From positions 3,664,758 through 3,728,757 of the forward strand of contig CM060468.1 of assembly GCA_030544235.1 (NCBI GenBank): a stretch of 64,000 bases of DNA. The letters are read 5' to 3'. Under the pieces are notes generated by a model. That model did no database searches. It was not told the DNA's origin and was given only the letters and a program-made list of their open reading frames with translations. Made by a program: the position numbers and the translations under genes. The DNA is from Lepturacanthus savala (Eukaryota; Chordata; Actinopteri; Scombriformes; Trichiuridae). Below are positions 63,166 to 64,000 of this stretch, one piece after another (position 1 is the stretch's first letter; each line of letters starts with the position of its first letter).

Positions 63166-64000
63166 GTTCAATGATTAATACGATCAAAGATCAGTTATTT
63201 AATTGGGTCCTTTATAATGGCAGAAATGGCAATTCCATTCTTCTAATCAAGTTTCAGTGCAAAACAACATTTACAAGCATCACAGAAACTTACATCATAC
63301 CATTAACAATAAATACCATACCTCTAATGCAAGAATAAACTAAAGTCAAGAACTGTAAAATGTAAAATAGTCGACAAAACAGCTTTGACAATCTCAAGAT
63401 GACGTTGCCTGAAATCCTGGTTTTCGATCTAAAACGAATGGTTTGGAACAGAAACGGAACAAAGTGGGGAGTTTAGATTAGCAATGACAGTTAGCAGGGC
63501 TGAAAACACACAGCGTATCACCTACAGATGTTGCATGTTATTCATTATAAATCCTTGGCCCTACACGCTGTGACTGACAGGTAATCTCTGAGACATGCAG
63601 CCAGCATGGAGCACCAAGTGGACTCTCTCTGAGACTCCTCGCCTTTCTCCTTCCAGAAACCGTGTCCCTGTCAGTCTGGATACCACACACACCTCAGTGA
63701 GAACACCAATTACAGCTGGGGGCAGTCATGCAGTTTTTCAGCACTAGGAGCGCCACAGGCCAAATTCCAACCTGCTTCAGTGAATTATGGCTGAGGCAGA
63801 AATCTCAGAAAAAAAAAAAAATCTCAAAATTTGTACAAAAAAAGTGAGTCTTCTCAGGAAATGGGTTCTTATTGGATAGTTCTGCTTCTCAGGACATGTG
63901 TCAGGTACCCAAATTCAGCAGCACTGTAGGTAATTGTGTCCTTATTATGTCCATAGAAGAGTGTGGGGGTGAAGTCTGACTGTCATCTCTTAAAGAAATA

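Overview
The window is vertebrate nuclear DNA, most likely from a teleost (ray-finned) fish. The evidence is an intron-rich gene with GT-AG splice sites, a high density of (TG)n/(CA)n and (TA)n microsatellites (one near 185 bp), AT-rich introns, and dispersed short palindromic elements of the kind common in teleost genomes. Nothing prokaryotic is present. There are no operons and no CRISPR array, and nearly every long reading frame is microsatellite, repeat or chance.

One gene can be supported with high confidence: a plus-strand ClC-2-type voltage-gated chloride channel (clcn2). I placed 13 coding exons between 19208 and 57474. All have consensus splice sites and compatible phases, and together they give 1,501 coding bases, about 500 residues. 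They match vertebrate ClC-2 exons 3-15, from just before the first membrane helix to the end of the membrane domain. Exons 1-2 (cytoplasmic N-terminus) were not found in the 19.2 kb upstream. The C-terminal CBS-domain exons were not found in the 6.5 kb downstream, so both ends of the gene probably lie outside the window. Which teleost paralogue it is (clcn2a, b or c) cannot be decided here.

Layout: 1-19207 is non-coding, either far intron 2 or upstream sequence. It holds repeats, a locally amplified segment (4.6-7.5 kb), a near-perfect palindromic MITE (9.66-9.86 kb) and a pair of adjacent hairpins just before exon 3. The region 19208-39813 holds exons 3-12. Intron 12 (39814-51416) is 11.6 kb of repeats and unique AT-rich DNA. 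Exons 13 and 14 sit close together at 51.4-51.8 kb, and exon 15 lies alone at 57.26-57.47 kb. The remainder, 57475-64000, is intron 15 with microsatellites and repeats.

The most interesting observation is that several clcn2 acceptor sites (exons 7, 8, 10, 14 and more weakly 4) are formed directly at the end of (TG)n microsatellites. This is an arrangement known elsewhere to recruit UG-binding splicing regulators. Other points are a perfect RFX-type X-box palindrome in intron 9, a diverged ~190 bp sequence shared by introns 8 and 15, and at least five multi-copy repeat families, two of which have copies running into (TA)n tracts. Repeat family letters A-E are labels for this report only, not database names.
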